Source of the DNA: a virus
Virus record (IMG/VR): IMGVR_UViG_3300035670_000101
Coordinates: 1-64,000 of that record
Direction: 5' to 3' (one strand)
DNA: 64,000 nucleotides
Under the pieces are notes generated by a model. The model did not search any database, was not told the origin of the DNA, and saw only the letters and a list, made by a program, of their open reading frames with translations. Of this stretch, positions 1-9,322 are shown piece by piece (positions within the stretch are counted from its first letter, which is position 1; every line of letters starts with the position of its first letter). Both the position numbers and the translations under genes were made by a program.

Positions 1-74
1 TCAGATTGGTAACGAATAAATTTAAATAAATATTGGAGTTTTACAATTCGTTGAACTCATAGTTGGAGAATAAA

Positions 75-458
75 ATGTCAGATAATTATAAAATTGTAGA
101 AATTAAAGATACGAAATATGTCCTAGAGCCTTTTCTTGGTAAGAAGGGATTTAAGATTAAACAGAAAGTTGTACGTCTTTTAGCACCTGTACTTAAAGAA
201 GTTGGTACACTAAAAGAAGATAATACAATCCTAGAATATTTATCTGTAGCTGTACAATCAGTTATGGAGCATTCAGATGATGATTCTTTATTTAACTTAA
301 TTGAAGAACTTCTAACAGGTGCTAAAACAGAATCGGGTAAGATTGACTTTGACACTGAGTTCTCTCAAAACTATGTAACTCTCTATAAACTTGTTGCTGA
401 AATTGTTCTTTACAACTACAAAGATGTTTTTTCGGAACTCGGTATGAATGTGGGTTAA
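75..458 (+). CDS. Tail assembly chaperone (upstream frame)
   Basis: 127 aa acidic, helix-rich protein directly upstream of the tape measure gene, the usual place of the tail assembly chaperone that coats the tape measure during tail building. ATG 75 is chosen because GGAG lies 7 nt upstream; an in-frame TTG at 63 overlaps that ribosome site. A second frame (-1) is open from 401 and overlaps the 3' end, as in lambda G/GT-type pairs. Function rests on position and architecture, not on a recognised motif. Confidence 0.75.
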   Translation: MSDNYKIVEIKDTKYVLEPFLGKKGFKIKQKVVRLLAPVLKEVGTLKEDNTILEYLSVAVQSVMEHSDDDSLFNLIEELLTGAKTESGKIDFDTEFSQNYVTLYKLVAEIVLYNYKDVFSELGMNVG

Positions 459-526
459 CAGTCCCAGAAAATTCATCATCGAGGGTAAATCCTAACGAGT
501 TAAGGAAGTTAGAACAAGATTGGTCA

Positions 527-715
527 ATGCCTGTTGAGTGGTTAATTATCTTACAACAAGAAAAGATTGATGTTGTTGCAACGTACAATCAATTAAAAAA
601 CATGTCAGTTGACGAAGTTCAAGATGTTCTTGAAGCTTTAGATATGCGTAAGATGTATAAGATTGAAGAAATCAGAATCCAAAAAGAACAAGAAGCTAAG
701 AATAATAGGAAGTAG
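527..715 (+). CDS. Tail assembly chaperone, -1 frame extension
   Basis: 62 aa counted from the first ATG, but that ATG has no ribosome site at proper distance (AAGGA is about 20 nt upstream). The frame is open from 401, so it is better read as the C-terminal part of a -1 frameshift product made near the six-T run at 427-432. The protein is lysine/glutamate rich with a tryptophan-containing segment just before the ATG. It ends 5 nt before the tape measure start, as T extensions do. Confidence 0.6.
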   Translation: MPVEWLIILQQEKIDVVATYNQLKNMSVDEVQDVLEALDMRKMYKIEEIRIQKEQEAKNNRK

Positions 716-720
716 GGATT

Positions 721-2748
721 ATGGCTCAAACTGAATTAACAAGAATGTTTGCATCACTTGGGTTCAAAGTTGATGATACTGGTGCTGCACAGTTTGAATC
801 AAGATTGCGTACTCTACGTGAAAACTCTGCAATGTTCGCTCGTAACTTAGGTGTTGTTGCTAATAAACTCACCTTAGTTAAAAAGAAAGTTGATGCTCTT
901 AATAGGAGTTTAGCTTCTGATAGTAAAAGCTCTAAGAGTAAGAACAACAAAGGTATGTCTGAAAGCTATAGCCGTTTAGCTAATTACGTTGAACGTGTTG
1001 AACAATCACACAAGAGTATTACAACACACGAACCTGTCCTTGTTAAAGCTTTAAATAACATTCGTACTACAGTATGGAAAGGTAGTAATGCTTGGGAAGT
1101 ATATCGTAAGAATGTTTCTTCTGCTAACAACGAGATGCGTAGCTTTAAACAGTCTATGGCTGACATGCGTAGAGGTACTGGTAGCGTTGCTGTAAACAAC
1201 AAGTATTATGGTGGTAGTCAAACCTCACCTAGACCCTCTGTAGCTCACCCACCACAGTCACCTACAAGTGCTGCTGGTGGAGCAATGATGTTCGGTGCGT
1301 TAGGTGGGGGCGTTAAGGACTTCTTCCGTAGTATGACTCCAGCTACAGCTATTGCTGGTGGATTAGTTTCTGCTGGTTTTGCAGCTAAAGAAGTTGTTCA
1401 ACGTGGTCGTGAAATGACCAAAATGAATAATGTTCTTCTAATGGCAGCTAGTGGTCAAGAACAATATGCGGAAGCACTTCAGTTTGTAAATAAAGAATCT
1501 CATCGTCTTGGTCAAAGCACTCAAGAGCTGGGCATGGCTTTTGGTAAAGTCTTACAATCAGCTCGTGGTAAAATGAAGTATGAGGATATTGAAAAAGTAT
1601 TCACAGGCTTTGGTGAGTTGATGACAGCTATGGGTGCTAACGTAGATGACCAGAAAGGTATCTATCGTGCATTCGGGCAAATGCTTACTAAAGGTAAGAT
1701 TGAAGCTGAAGAAGAAGGTCAAATGGCTGAACGTGGTCTTCCAGCTAAAGAGTTGATTAAACAATCAGCTATGGAAGTCTATGGTGTTGATAGTGCTGGT
1801 TACGAGAAGATGCGTCAGAAAGGCGCAGTTAAGGTTGAAGATATTGCTGTAAACCTCTCAAATAGAATGAGAGCTATGGCAAATAACAACGATGCCTTAA
1901 ACAAAATGCTTCAAACATCTGCTGTTGCTCAACAACGCTTCATGAACGCTATTGACAAATTAGCACAAACAATCATGAGTAGTGGGTTAGATAAAGCGTT
2001 ATTCTACGTGTTCTCTGGAATGGCTAAAATCCTAGAAGTTATTGAACCGATGATTAAAGGTTTTGGTGCAATGGCTAAGGGTTTGGGTGATTTAACTAAG
2101 GTTTACTTCAGCTTTGCTAACGAAAACAAAACTTTGATGTTAGGTATTCTAGCAACATTATTGATGATTGTCAGATTTACAAAAGCTAGTGAAAAAGCTG
2201 GTGTTGTTACAAGAATATTGTCAGGTGATATTACCAAGTTGAATGGTAAGTATCTTGCTCTTGCTGGAAGAGTTGCTAAGACAACCTTAGTTGTTTGGGC
2301 TTTATTTGAAGCGATGTCTGCTTTAGAAAGAAGTAACTCTGGTGAGGTGAATTGGGTAACTCTGCTTGGCGCTCAATTCCAAATCTTATACGGTACAATT
2401 GACCTTGCAGCAGCTAGGATTGAAAACTTCTTCTTAAAGCTCAAGTATTACGCTAAAAACCCAATGCAATTGTTTGGTGCAGATAGTACATTTAGAGCTT
2501 CTGAGATGATACCCGGCATTGGTGTTCTTAAGTATGCCAAAAACGCACTGAGAAAGATGGAAGATAGATTCAATCCAAGACAAGAACCAGACAAGGATAG
2601 GTTTCCGAGCACTCTACCTGACTTCCAAGAACCTAAGAGTTCTAACAACACGGTTAATATCTTACTTAAAGATCAAGCAGGGAATATTCTGGATCGAGGT
2701 TCGGCAAGACTTGGGGATTTAAGTCCTCTAACACTAACACAACCTTAA
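721..2748 (+). CDS. Tail tape measure protein
   Basis: 675 aa. It sets tail length and lies inside the tail tube. Residues 1-170 are basic and helical; a glycine-rich linker (about 185-205) precedes a region (about 225-360) resembling the tape-measure domain family, including an E-E-E-G-Q-M stretch typical of its core. Hydrophobic segments near 475-495 and 515-545 could act in membrane passage at DNA ejection. At about 0.15 nm per residue the length suggests a tail of roughly 100 nm (inference). It follows the chaperone pair and precedes baseplate genes. Confidence 0.9.
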   Translation: MAQTELTRMFASLGFKVDDTGAAQFESRLRTLRENSAMFARNLGVVANKLTLVKKKVDALNRSLASDSKSSKSKNNKGMSESYSRLANYVERVEQSHKSITTHEPVLVKALNNIRTTVWKGSNAWEVYRKNVSSANNEMRSFKQSMADMRRGTGSVAVNNKYYGGSQTSPRPSVAHPPQSPTSAAGGAMMFGALGGGVKDFFRSMTPATAIAGGLVSAGFAAKEVVQRGREMTKMNNVLLMAASGQEQYAEALQFVNKESHRLGQSTQELGMAFGKVLQSARGKMKYEDIEKVFTGFGELMTAMGANVDDQKGIYRAFGQMLTKGKIEAEEEGQMAERGLPAKELIKQSAMEVYGVDSAGYEKMRQKGAVKVEDIAVNLSNRMRAMANNNDALNKMLQTSAVAQQRFMNAIDKLAQTIMSSGLDKALFYVFSGMAKILEVIEPMIKGFGAMAKGLGDLTKVYFSFANENKTLMLGILATLLMIVRFTKASEKAGVVTRILSGDITKLNGKYLALAGRVAKTTLVVWALFEAMSALERSNSGEVNWVTLLGAQFQILYGTIDLAAARIENFFLKLKYYAKNPMQLFGADSTFRASEMIPGIGVLKYAKNALRKMEDRFNPRQEPDKDRFPSTLPDFQEPKSSNNTVNILLKDQAGNILDRGSARLGDLSPLTLTQP

Positions 2749-2757
2749 GGAGAGATA

Positions 2758-3588
2758 ATGATTTACAGTCTTAGGATTGCCTCTACAGATGAGATCATCT
2801 CCTTTAGTAGTGTTACAGATTTTAGTGAAAACCTTTCCGCAACTGTTACAATGCACGAAACAGAAGTTGGTTTTCCTATCTCTGATAATTTAGTGTTCTC
2901 CAACCCTGAGTTTTCGATCTCAGGGGTGTTCTCTTACTACAATAGTATGAATAGAGAGATTATCCTCGTAGATGGTGAGTTTGTTGTTAGGGACGAAAGT
3001 AACAGCCCTGTTGAAACTCACATCGACATTGAGAAGAAGATTAGAAACATTTATGAATCCAAGCAACCTTTCTCAATTATTAAGTCTACAAGTTTAGATG
3101 ATATTAGTGGAACAGAAGTTGATCGTATTGATAGCTGTGTAATGCGAGGTTTGGTTTTTAATACAACTGCTGATAGACATGGTGCTGTATTCCCTTCGAT
3201 GCAAATTGTTCAGGTTAGACAAGCTACAGTTTTAGAAGAAGATGTTCCAAACGCAATCCCTCAGATTGTACCTATCTTAAATCAAAATGCAACGAGTACA
3301 ACAGCAAAACAAGCAACTGAGTCTGTAACTGATAAACCACCTAATGAACCAGCAACAAGTCAAACAGCAGCAGATAAGGCGGTTAAAGGTGATCCGGAGG
3401 CAATCAAGAGATTATCAAAAGCTATGAGTGAAGCTGAATCTAAAATGGTTCAAGCAAACTTATGGAAGTCAATCAATGCTCAGATAAAATCAGGAAACAC
3501 TAAAGCTTACGAATGGGATGTTCTTCCAAGCCCTAACACTGGCGGATGGGTAATAATCAAACCAGAGAACGTTTATAGGGGTCAATAA
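2758..3588 (+). CDS. Dit-like / tail hub-associated protein
   Basis: 276 aa structural protein immediately after the tape measure. The N-terminal 140 residues are beta-rich and resemble Dit-like N-terminal domains found at this point of myovirus tail operons. Residues about 160-225 are a low-complexity Thr/Ala/Gln/Lys linker; the last 40 residues form a separate small domain with conserved-looking Trp and Pro. Start ATG follows AAGGAGAGATA. The family call is from position and general pattern. Confidence 0.55.
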   Translation: MIYSLRIASTDEIISFSSVTDFSENLSATVTMHETEVGFPISDNLVFSNPEFSISGVFSYYNSMNREIILVDGEFVVRDESNSPVETHIDIEKKIRNIYESKQPFSIIKSTSLDDISGTEVDRIDSCVMRGLVFNTTADRHGAVFPSMQIVQVRQATVLEEDVPNAIPQIVPILNQNATSTTAKQATESVTDKPPNEPATSQTAADKAVKGDPEAIKRLSKAMSEAESKMVQANLWKSINAQIKSGNTKAYEWDVLPSPNTGGWVIIKPENVYRGQ

Positions 3589-3590
3589 CA

Positions 3591-3974
3591 ATGACAGTTG
3601 ATGTTACTTACATTGAGTTAAAAAACTTCTCTAAATATGTATGTCCAGTTGATATATTCGGTGTACCTTGTTTATTAACAGCATCTTATAACAGTCGTAA
3701 AGGTCAAAGGTTAATCTCTTTAACTTCTTACGATGGTGAGATTGTTTATCTAAAACCAACATTCATTACCAACTTAGATAGGGTGTTCTTAAACTTTAAT
3801 ATGCTTCTAAATGAGTTGGATGTTTACGTAACTCTTGAAGCATTAACCGTTAATGGTGTTAAGCAAACCTCTACAGATTATTTAAATTGGAGTCGTAGTT
3901 ACAGACTTGCTTTTGTATCGCTACCACCAACAGAGAGGTTGGAAGGTTTTAGAAACCTAAGTGATGCTGAATAA
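3591..3974 (+). CDS. Baseplate plug-like protein
   Basis: 127 aa beta-rich protein starting 2 nt after the previous stop. In myophages with this gene order a small baseplate plug protein (DUF6983-type) lies between the Dit-like protein and the hub; length and the central strand pattern (YDGEIVYLKP) fit. No catalytic motif is seen. Translation is probably coupled to the upstream gene. Confidence 0.5.
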   Translation: MTVDVTYIELKNFSKYVCPVDIFGVPCLLTASYNSRKGQRLISLTSYDGEIVYLKPTFITNLDRVFLNFNMLLNELDVYVTLEALTVNGVKQTSTDYLNWSRSYRLAFVSLPPTERLEGFRNLSDAE

Positions 3975-4005
3975 CCTATAAAACCTCATTATTTTTGGAG
4001 AACAA

Positions 4006-5268
4006 ATGAGAATACAATCGGGAAGATTATGTAAACTTGAATTTACAAACCTTGTGACAAAAAAGAAGTTTACTATTGATCAGAAGTTGCGTATCTCATT
4101 TGAGTTCTTTAAGAGTGCTGATGAGAATACAAATTCATCAACAGGTAAGATCACAATCTTTGGCTTAACACAAGCTACAGCAGAAAAACTTGGTGGTTAT
4201 GTAAACAATAACTTCCAAACTGAAGTTGGTTTAAGTGTTGGTTATGAAGGAGATAAAGATAACTTTCAAACGTTGTTTTATGCTGGTGTAACTTCTGAGA
4301 TTAAGTACACTAAAGGTCAAGGTACTTCTGAAACTACAATGAATGTTAGTGCTAACTTTAGAAGTTTTAGACTTGGCACAGTTCAAAGTAAACAATATGT
4401 TAATACCTCGATTGAGGAATTGTTGAAAGATATTGGTGAAGTATTTGGAGGGGAGTTCTCACTAAAACTTACACCAGATCAGGAACAGAACTCTACTGAA
4501 ATTCTCAAGATACTGCAACAAACAACTGTTTTGAATTGGTCTTTCTCAGGAACTCTTGGTGATTATCTTAAGAAGATTTGTGACAACTTTGGACTATCTT
4601 ATCATACAGAAGTTTTTGAAGATGGTAAAAGACACTACATGTTCTACATATCAGATCAAAGTTATGTTGGGTTTTATACACCATTAATTGAAGCTATTAA
4701 AGCTAACAAAAAGGTTCAACTTTCAGCAGACAATAAGACAGAGAATTACAAGAAAGAAAGCATGAGAGTTCTTTATGAGGATAAAGATTCAAAGACAGCA
4801 GTTGTTCTTGGTTATGAAACTGGATTAGTTGAGCAACCATACTTAGATAGTAGGAATGTTAAAGTTCCTTATGACACTAAGGTTTCAGAAAGTCTTGTTG
4901 TAGAAAGAAAAGCAATCAAAGCTGTTGTTGATAAAAAGACTGGCGAGCAAAAGAAAGATAAAGAAGGTAATTTGCGTTGGACTAAACCTCCAAAGAAGAT
5001 CACTGTTTATCGTAGATTCTTAGCTGCTAAAGCTCTTATCAATCCAGACATCAAACCTTTTGGCATGGTGAGGATTGACACAGGTAATCCTAGAACAGAT
5101 GGGTTGTATCGTGTTCGTAATTGTAAGTTTACAGGGGATACTCACGGACAAGCTTGGTACGTTGAGATGGAGCTTGAAGATACATCAGACTTTACTCCAG
5201 AATTTAAACGTAAAGCCTTAGCTGGTGAAGATCAAGAAATAGAAGTGTTAGGTGGAGATGAAGAATAA
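4006..5268 (+). CDS. Baseplate hub protein (gpD/gp27-like)
   Basis: 420 aa. The N-terminal half has the beta-rich pattern of phage hub proteins (GKITIFGLT, then GYEGD and LFYAGVTSEI, typical of the first hub domain); residues about 130-215 look like the helical inserted domain. A lysine-rich loop lies around 300-330. It would form the trimeric hub that carries the spike. ATG follows TTTTTGGAGAACAA; the stop abuts the spike gene ATG (TAAATG). Confidence 0.75.
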   Translation: MRIQSGRLCKLEFTNLVTKKKFTIDQKLRISFEFFKSADENTNSSTGKITIFGLTQATAEKLGGYVNNNFQTEVGLSVGYEGDKDNFQTLFYAGVTSEIKYTKGQGTSETTMNVSANFRSFRLGTVQSKQYVNTSIEELLKDIGEVFGGEFSLKLTPDQEQNSTEILKILQQTTVLNWSFSGTLGDYLKKICDNFGLSYHTEVFEDGKRHYMFYISDQSYVGFYTPLIEAIKANKKVQLSADNKTENYKKESMRVLYEDKDSKTAVVLGYETGLVEQPYLDSRNVKVPYDTKVSESLVVERKAIKAVVDKKTGEQKKDKEGNLRWTKPPKKITVYRRFLAAKALINPDIKPFGMVRIDTGNPRTDGLYRVRNCKFTGDTHGQAWYVEMELEDTSDFTPEFKRKALAGEDQEIEVLGGDEE

Positions 5269-5856
5269 ATGGAAGTTTCATTAGAGAGTATTCTTAAATC
5301 TTTTATCTCATTCAATATTAATCAAATCAACACTTGCATGGTTGGTGAGGTTGTTAACACAGATAACCTTAGTAATGGTTTTATTGATGTACAACCACTT
5401 GTAAATAAGCGTGGTGGTAATTACGACACTTACGAGTACCCTGTTATCTCCTACGTCCCTGTTGTCATGCCAGCAACCACAACAGCAGGGATTATTCTCC
5501 CTGTTAAACGTGGTGACACTGTACTCCTTGTAATTGGTCAACATTGTTTCGATCAATTTAAACTTGGTGTAAAAGTTCCTCATGACACTTTAGATTTAAG
5601 ACGTTTTGATATTTCAGATGCAGTTGCTTTTGTTGGTTTTAATACAACACAAGACAGTGTGTGGAATACAGACAACCACAAGAAAGATTACTCGGAAGAT
5701 TCTCTTAAAGTTTACAATAATCTTGGTACAGATCAAGAGTGCTCAATGTCATTAACCAACAAAGGGGATATTGATGTTGATTGCAATACCTTTAGAGTTA
5801 GTGCTAAAAAGAAGATTGAATTAGTTGCCCCTATGATTAGTGAGAATGGAGTGTAA
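5269..5856 (+). CDS. Baseplate spike, Gp138-type OB-fold
   Basis: 195 aa. The N-terminal 110 residues match the Gp138 N-terminal OB-fold pattern: an early V-G-E-V-V strand, D-V-Q-P-L, a V-P-V-V-M-P turn, then G-D-T-V-L-L-V. The C-terminal part is short-stranded and lacks a large enzymatic domain, so it is a simple membrane-piercing tip. It starts directly after the hub gene, its expected partner. Confidence 0.75.
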   Translation: MEVSLESILKSFISFNINQINTCMVGEVVNTDNLSNGFIDVQPLVNKRGGNYDTYEYPVISYVPVVMPATTTAGIILPVKRGDTVLLVIGQHCFDQFKLGVKVPHDTLDLRRFDISDAVAFVGFNTTQDSVWNTDNHKKDYSEDSLKVYNNLGTDQECSMSLTNKGDIDVDCNTFRVSAKKKIELVAPMISENGV

Positions 5857-5858
5857 GT

Positions 5859-6779
5859 GTGATTACAATATGTACGAATACTCCAATACCTGATTTAGAA
5901 GATTTAAGGGAGCAAGTTAACAAGTCTATAGAAGATTTGATTGATCAATTCCCGTCTTTTAATGATGTTCTTGAATACTTGAGAAAACTGTACTTAGAGC
6001 CTATTGCATCAATATTGCCAACCATTAGAAATATTATCTATGAAGGGTATAGCAATATAACCCAAGAGATTAATGAGATTGTTGAGGGTATTAAACACTA
6101 CCAAGACATTATAACAATGGGTGGTATATTTGAAAAACTTGTAAGTGTTATAGGTGGGGTGTTGGATGACCTAATTCCACCTATACCAATCCTAAACATA
6201 CCATTTACTACAGTTCTAAAGATGGACGCAGAAGCATTGTATGATGCAGTTAAGCAAGCAATAATCAATGCAATTGACCTCCCTTTTATAACCCTACCTT
6301 TATTTGAAGGTTTTAGAAGCCTTGCTCAAGAAGTTGTTTATACGGTTAAAACAATATTGATTGGTTATAAAAACATATTGATAAACACAATGAAAGAGAT
6401 GATTAGTCAGGTTTTGGAAATCTTAGAAATTGTTGCAACATTACCAAGTCTTTTAGTTGTTCCGACAGCGAAAGAAGTTATGGACGCTATTTTAGACATG
6501 TTTCCAGAGTACAAGAGTATTGTTGAAGTTATTAAGAAAACAGGACACACAGTTGAACAACTTTTAAATATGACTCAACCAAACAGTCCAAGTTTTAAAG
6601 AAAAGTTTATCGCTTTTTACTCAAACACTTCGACACAAATTGCAGAAAGGGTTAACCAAACTGTAGACTACATATCTTCCTTGAACTTTAAAATGCTAGT
6701 TGACTTCATTAAAAACACATTAAAACAACTAGGAATAGAGTTTCCAGTATTTTGTTTCACTTTAGGGGTTTCTCAGTAA
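5859..6779 (+). CDS. Tail-region protein of unknown function
   Basis: 306 aa, mostly amphipathic helix with many Ile/Leu/Val and a Pro-rich turn (about 100-115). No signal peptide or catalytic motif seen. The GTG start follows TGGAG by a few bases, 2 nt after the spike stop; the stop overlaps the next start (TAATG). Its place between spike and gp25-like genes implies a baseplate or tail role, possibly an assembly factor. I do not recognise the family. Confidence 0.7.
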   Translation: MITICTNTPIPDLEDLREQVNKSIEDLIDQFPSFNDVLEYLRKLYLEPIASILPTIRNIIYEGYSNITQEINEIVEGIKHYQDIITMGGIFEKLVSVIGGVLDDLIPPIPILNIPFTTVLKMDAEALYDAVKQAIINAIDLPFITLPLFEGFRSLAQEVVYTVKTILIGYKNILINTMKEMISQVLEILEIVATLPSLLVVPTAKEVMDAILDMFPEYKSIVEVIKKTGHTVEQLLNMTQPNSPSFKEKFIAFYSNTSTQIAERVNQTVDYISSLNFKMLVDFIKNTLKQLGIEFPVFCFTLGVSQ

Positions 6780-7189
6780 TGGATTATAAACTTACAAACG
6801 GTAAACTCTCATTGTTGGGTGGAGATATTCAACTGACTTCTGATTACTTTGATAGTATTGCACAAAGACTTTATATTCGACTTAAATCAAACTATGGTAA
6901 ATGGTTTTTAGATACAACTTACGGTGTTGATTACTACGGTAAAATCTTTGGTAAGGTTAGAAATAAAACTCGTGTCGATCTCTTGCTTAAAGATGAAATC
7001 TTAAAAGAAGAAAATGTTGTTAGAATTACTCGATTCATTTCAACAATTGATAATAGAACACGTAACTACAGTTGTGAATTTACAGTTCAGTTGGTTGGTA
7101 TTTCAGCAGAAACTCAATACAGAATTATTACAACACAAAATGGTTTTGCCCTTTTAACACAAAACGATAAATACATTACAACACCTTAA
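6779..7189 (+). CDS. gp25-like baseplate wedge protein
   Basis: 136 aa. The pattern IAQRLYIRLKSNYGKWFLD followed by YGVDYYGKIFG is typical of the gp25/W family (GPW_gp25), where the segment after helix one reads W-x-x-D-x-x-x-G. It would form part of the wedge core with baseplate J. Start chosen at ATG 6779, overlapping the upstream TAA, with AGGGG about 10 nt upstream; an earlier in-frame start at 6752 lies inside the previous gene. Confidence 0.8.
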   Translation: MDYKLTNGKLSLLGGDIQLTSDYFDSIAQRLYIRLKSNYGKWFLDTTYGVDYYGKIFGKVRNKTRVDLLLKDEILKEENVVRITRFISTIDNRTRNYSCEFTVQLVGISAETQYRIITTQNGFALLTQNDKYITTP

Positions 7190-7215
7190 CTAGATGGATA
7201 TTGGAGAATACTAAA

Positions 7216-8670
7216 TTGGCAAAATTTACAGAGAATGGTTTTGAGATTGATGGGTTAGTTCAAATCAGAGAAAGGTTAACAAACAGTGCTAATGCTAAGT
7301 TTGAACCACTACTGAACGGTCAAACATTATCAACAGATGATAGTAGTGTTATTGGTAGACAGCTTGGTATTTTATCAGAATCATTGGCACTACAAGAAGA
7401 AGCTTTACAAGCTGTAGTTGCATCTTTTGACCCACAACAAGCAGCAGGGAGTGTTCTAGATGATCTTGTTTACCTAACATTGGGTGATCACCGTTTAGAT
7501 TCTGATCCAGCTTTCGGGTTACTTATTGTTTTTGGTACAGTTGGTAGTGTTATATATGAAGGTGCTAGTGCAAGAAGCAGAGTAACGGGTGATGTATTCA
7601 ACCTAGATAACCCTGTTATTTTTAATACTACAGCTTGTAATGGTGTTGAGTTTGATGTGGTTTTAAGCTCCGTAGAGAGCGTTTATAGATTAACCTATGG
7701 TGTTGAAGGTAAACCATCAGAAAACCCTCCTATCGAGCTTCTATCGCTTCCTACTGATACTAAAGAAACATTAGCTGCACGTATTGCTCAAACAATAAAT
7801 TCACAAACATCTGACCTCGTAGCTACAGTTACCAACTCAAACAAAGTTAATGTCTATATTAGAAATAGAGTGGATGTGGGATTCTTTAACACAACAACAA
7901 ACCTACCTATTGAATCTTCTTACATGCCTGTATATTCAACAAGTGCAACATACACGGCAGTTTCTCAAGATGCTGATACAGTTACTCAGATTAATAGCGG
8001 TGCAACTTCTGGGTGGTTGAATGTAACAAATCCTTACGCAACAGCAGAAAGTACACCTGTCGAGAGCGATACAGACTTACGATATCGTTGGAGATTATCT
8101 AAAGCTTCAAATGCTTTTGGTGACTATGATGCAATGTTGTCTTCTCTCCTAAGAGTGCGTGGTGTTAAGTTTGTAAACATTCAGCAAAACATTACATCAC
8201 AACCTAATGGTGAGAGAATTAATCAGGGTGTAAGTGTAGTTGTACAAGGTGGTAATGGTCAAGCTGTTGCTAACGAGGTGTTCAGAAATCTACCTATTGG
8301 CACAGTTACAAATGGCACAGAGGAATATTTTGTTTCCGATATTACGGGTACAAATCATTCTGTAAAATTATCAAGACCAAACTTAATTCCTATTAAAATT
8401 TCAATGTCTGTTAAGGCTCTACCAAACTTCCCTACAAATGGTAAGAATATGATCAAGCAAGCAATTGTTGATTACTTCAACTCATTAGATGTTGGTGAAG
8501 ATATTCTGTATTCTCGTCTATTTGATCCTATCAACACAATTCAAGGATTTAGTGCAAACAATTTAAGAATTGGTAAAGTTTCAGGTAATCTTGGTGTTGA
8601 TGATATTGTTCTTAAGTTTAATGAACTTGCAACAATACGCCCAGAAGATATTCTAATTGGTGGTAGTTAA
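7216..8670 (+). CDS. Baseplate J-like protein
   Basis: 484 aa. A long beta-rich wedge protein with the characteristic N-terminal segment (S-V-I-G-R-Q-L-G, then GSVLDDLVYL) and a central D-T-D-L-R-Y-R-W stretch with the following S-N-A-F-G-D-Y found in the baseplate J family. The start is TTG 7216, since TTGGAG sits 9 nt upstream; the in-frame TTG at 7201 is the ribosome site itself. It sits between gp25-like and DUF2612 genes, the standard order. Confidence 0.85.
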   Translation: MAKFTENGFEIDGLVQIRERLTNSANAKFEPLLNGQTLSTDDSSVIGRQLGILSESLALQEEALQAVVASFDPQQAAGSVLDDLVYLTLGDHRLDSDPAFGLLIVFGTVGSVIYEGASARSRVTGDVFNLDNPVIFNTTACNGVEFDVVLSSVESVYRLTYGVEGKPSENPPIELLSLPTDTKETLAARIAQTINSQTSDLVATVTNSNKVNVYIRNRVDVGFFNTTTNLPIESSYMPVYSTSATYTAVSQDADTVTQINSGATSGWLNVTNPYATAESTPVESDTDLRYRWRLSKASNAFGDYDAMLSSLLRVRGVKFVNIQQNITSQPNGERINQGVSVVVQGGNGQAVANEVFRNLPIGTVTNGTEEYFVSDITGTNHSVKLSRPNLIPIKISMSVKALPNFPTNGKNMIKQAIVDYFNSLDVGEDILYSRLFDPINTIQGFSANNLRIGKVSGNLGVDDIVLKFNELATIRPEDILIGGS

Positions 8671-8671
8671 T

Positions 8672-9307
8672 ATGACAGTAGATTTTATTGATTACACAAC
8701 TCTAGCAAGAACCAGATACACGGATTTGTTTAAAGGTGATGAGGTGTGGGGTACGCTAATCACCTCTCAAACAGAAGTTATTAATTTTTACCAGCAACAA
8801 TACTTAGATTTCATTAAGAATGTTTTTAACATTGATAACAGTTTTGGTAAAGGTTTAGACTTCATTGGTGCTTTAGTCAAACAACCAAGAATACTTGTAG
8901 ATTTTAATCAGGGTGTGCACTTTGGGTTTGAAGGGAGCTACAAGAGTGGAACTTTTGGTACTGTTGCTGACCCATCTGTAGGTGCTCCGTTCTTTTCTAA
9001 ACTAACTACAAACCAAGTTTCAGGTAAAGTGTTAAGTGATGAAGAATATCGTAGAGTTATTAAAGCCAGAATAATCTATAACAATTCAAATTGTAGGACA
9101 AATGAGTTCTTAAGGATTGTTGAACTTCTAAGCTACTCCACACAGAACAGTGTTTCTTGGGATAGACATGGTGTAATCAACTTAAACATTGTTGAAGATG
9201 GTATTGGGTTGTTGTCTTATTTCATTTCAAGAACTTGGTCAAATGATAGAATCTTACCAATACCTCTTGGTTATCGACTAGAACAGAAATACATCGGAAC
9301 AGAATAA
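8672..9307 (+). CDS. DUF2612-type tail protein (gpI position)
   Basis: 211 aa. Contains the DUF2612 pattern: a Y-x-x-F-x-x-x-F helix, then GKGLDFIGALVKQPR and later S-G-x-x-L-S-D-E-E-Y-R-x-x-I-K-A-R-I. Members follow baseplate J and probably link the wedge to tail fibres, like P2 gpI. ATG 8672 lies right after the upstream stop; GGTGG is the only weak ribosome site. Confidence 0.75.
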   Translation: MTVDFIDYTTLARTRYTDLFKGDEVWGTLITSQTEVINFYQQQYLDFIKNVFNIDNSFGKGLDFIGALVKQPRILVDFNQGVHFGFEGSYKSGTFGTVADPSVGAPFFSKLTTNQVSGKVLSDEEYRRVIKARIIYNNSNCRTNEFLRIVELLSYSTQNSVSWDRHGVINLNIVEDGIGLLSYFISRTWSNDRILPIPLGYRLEQKYIGTE

Positions 9308-9322
9308 ATTGGAGAATAATAA

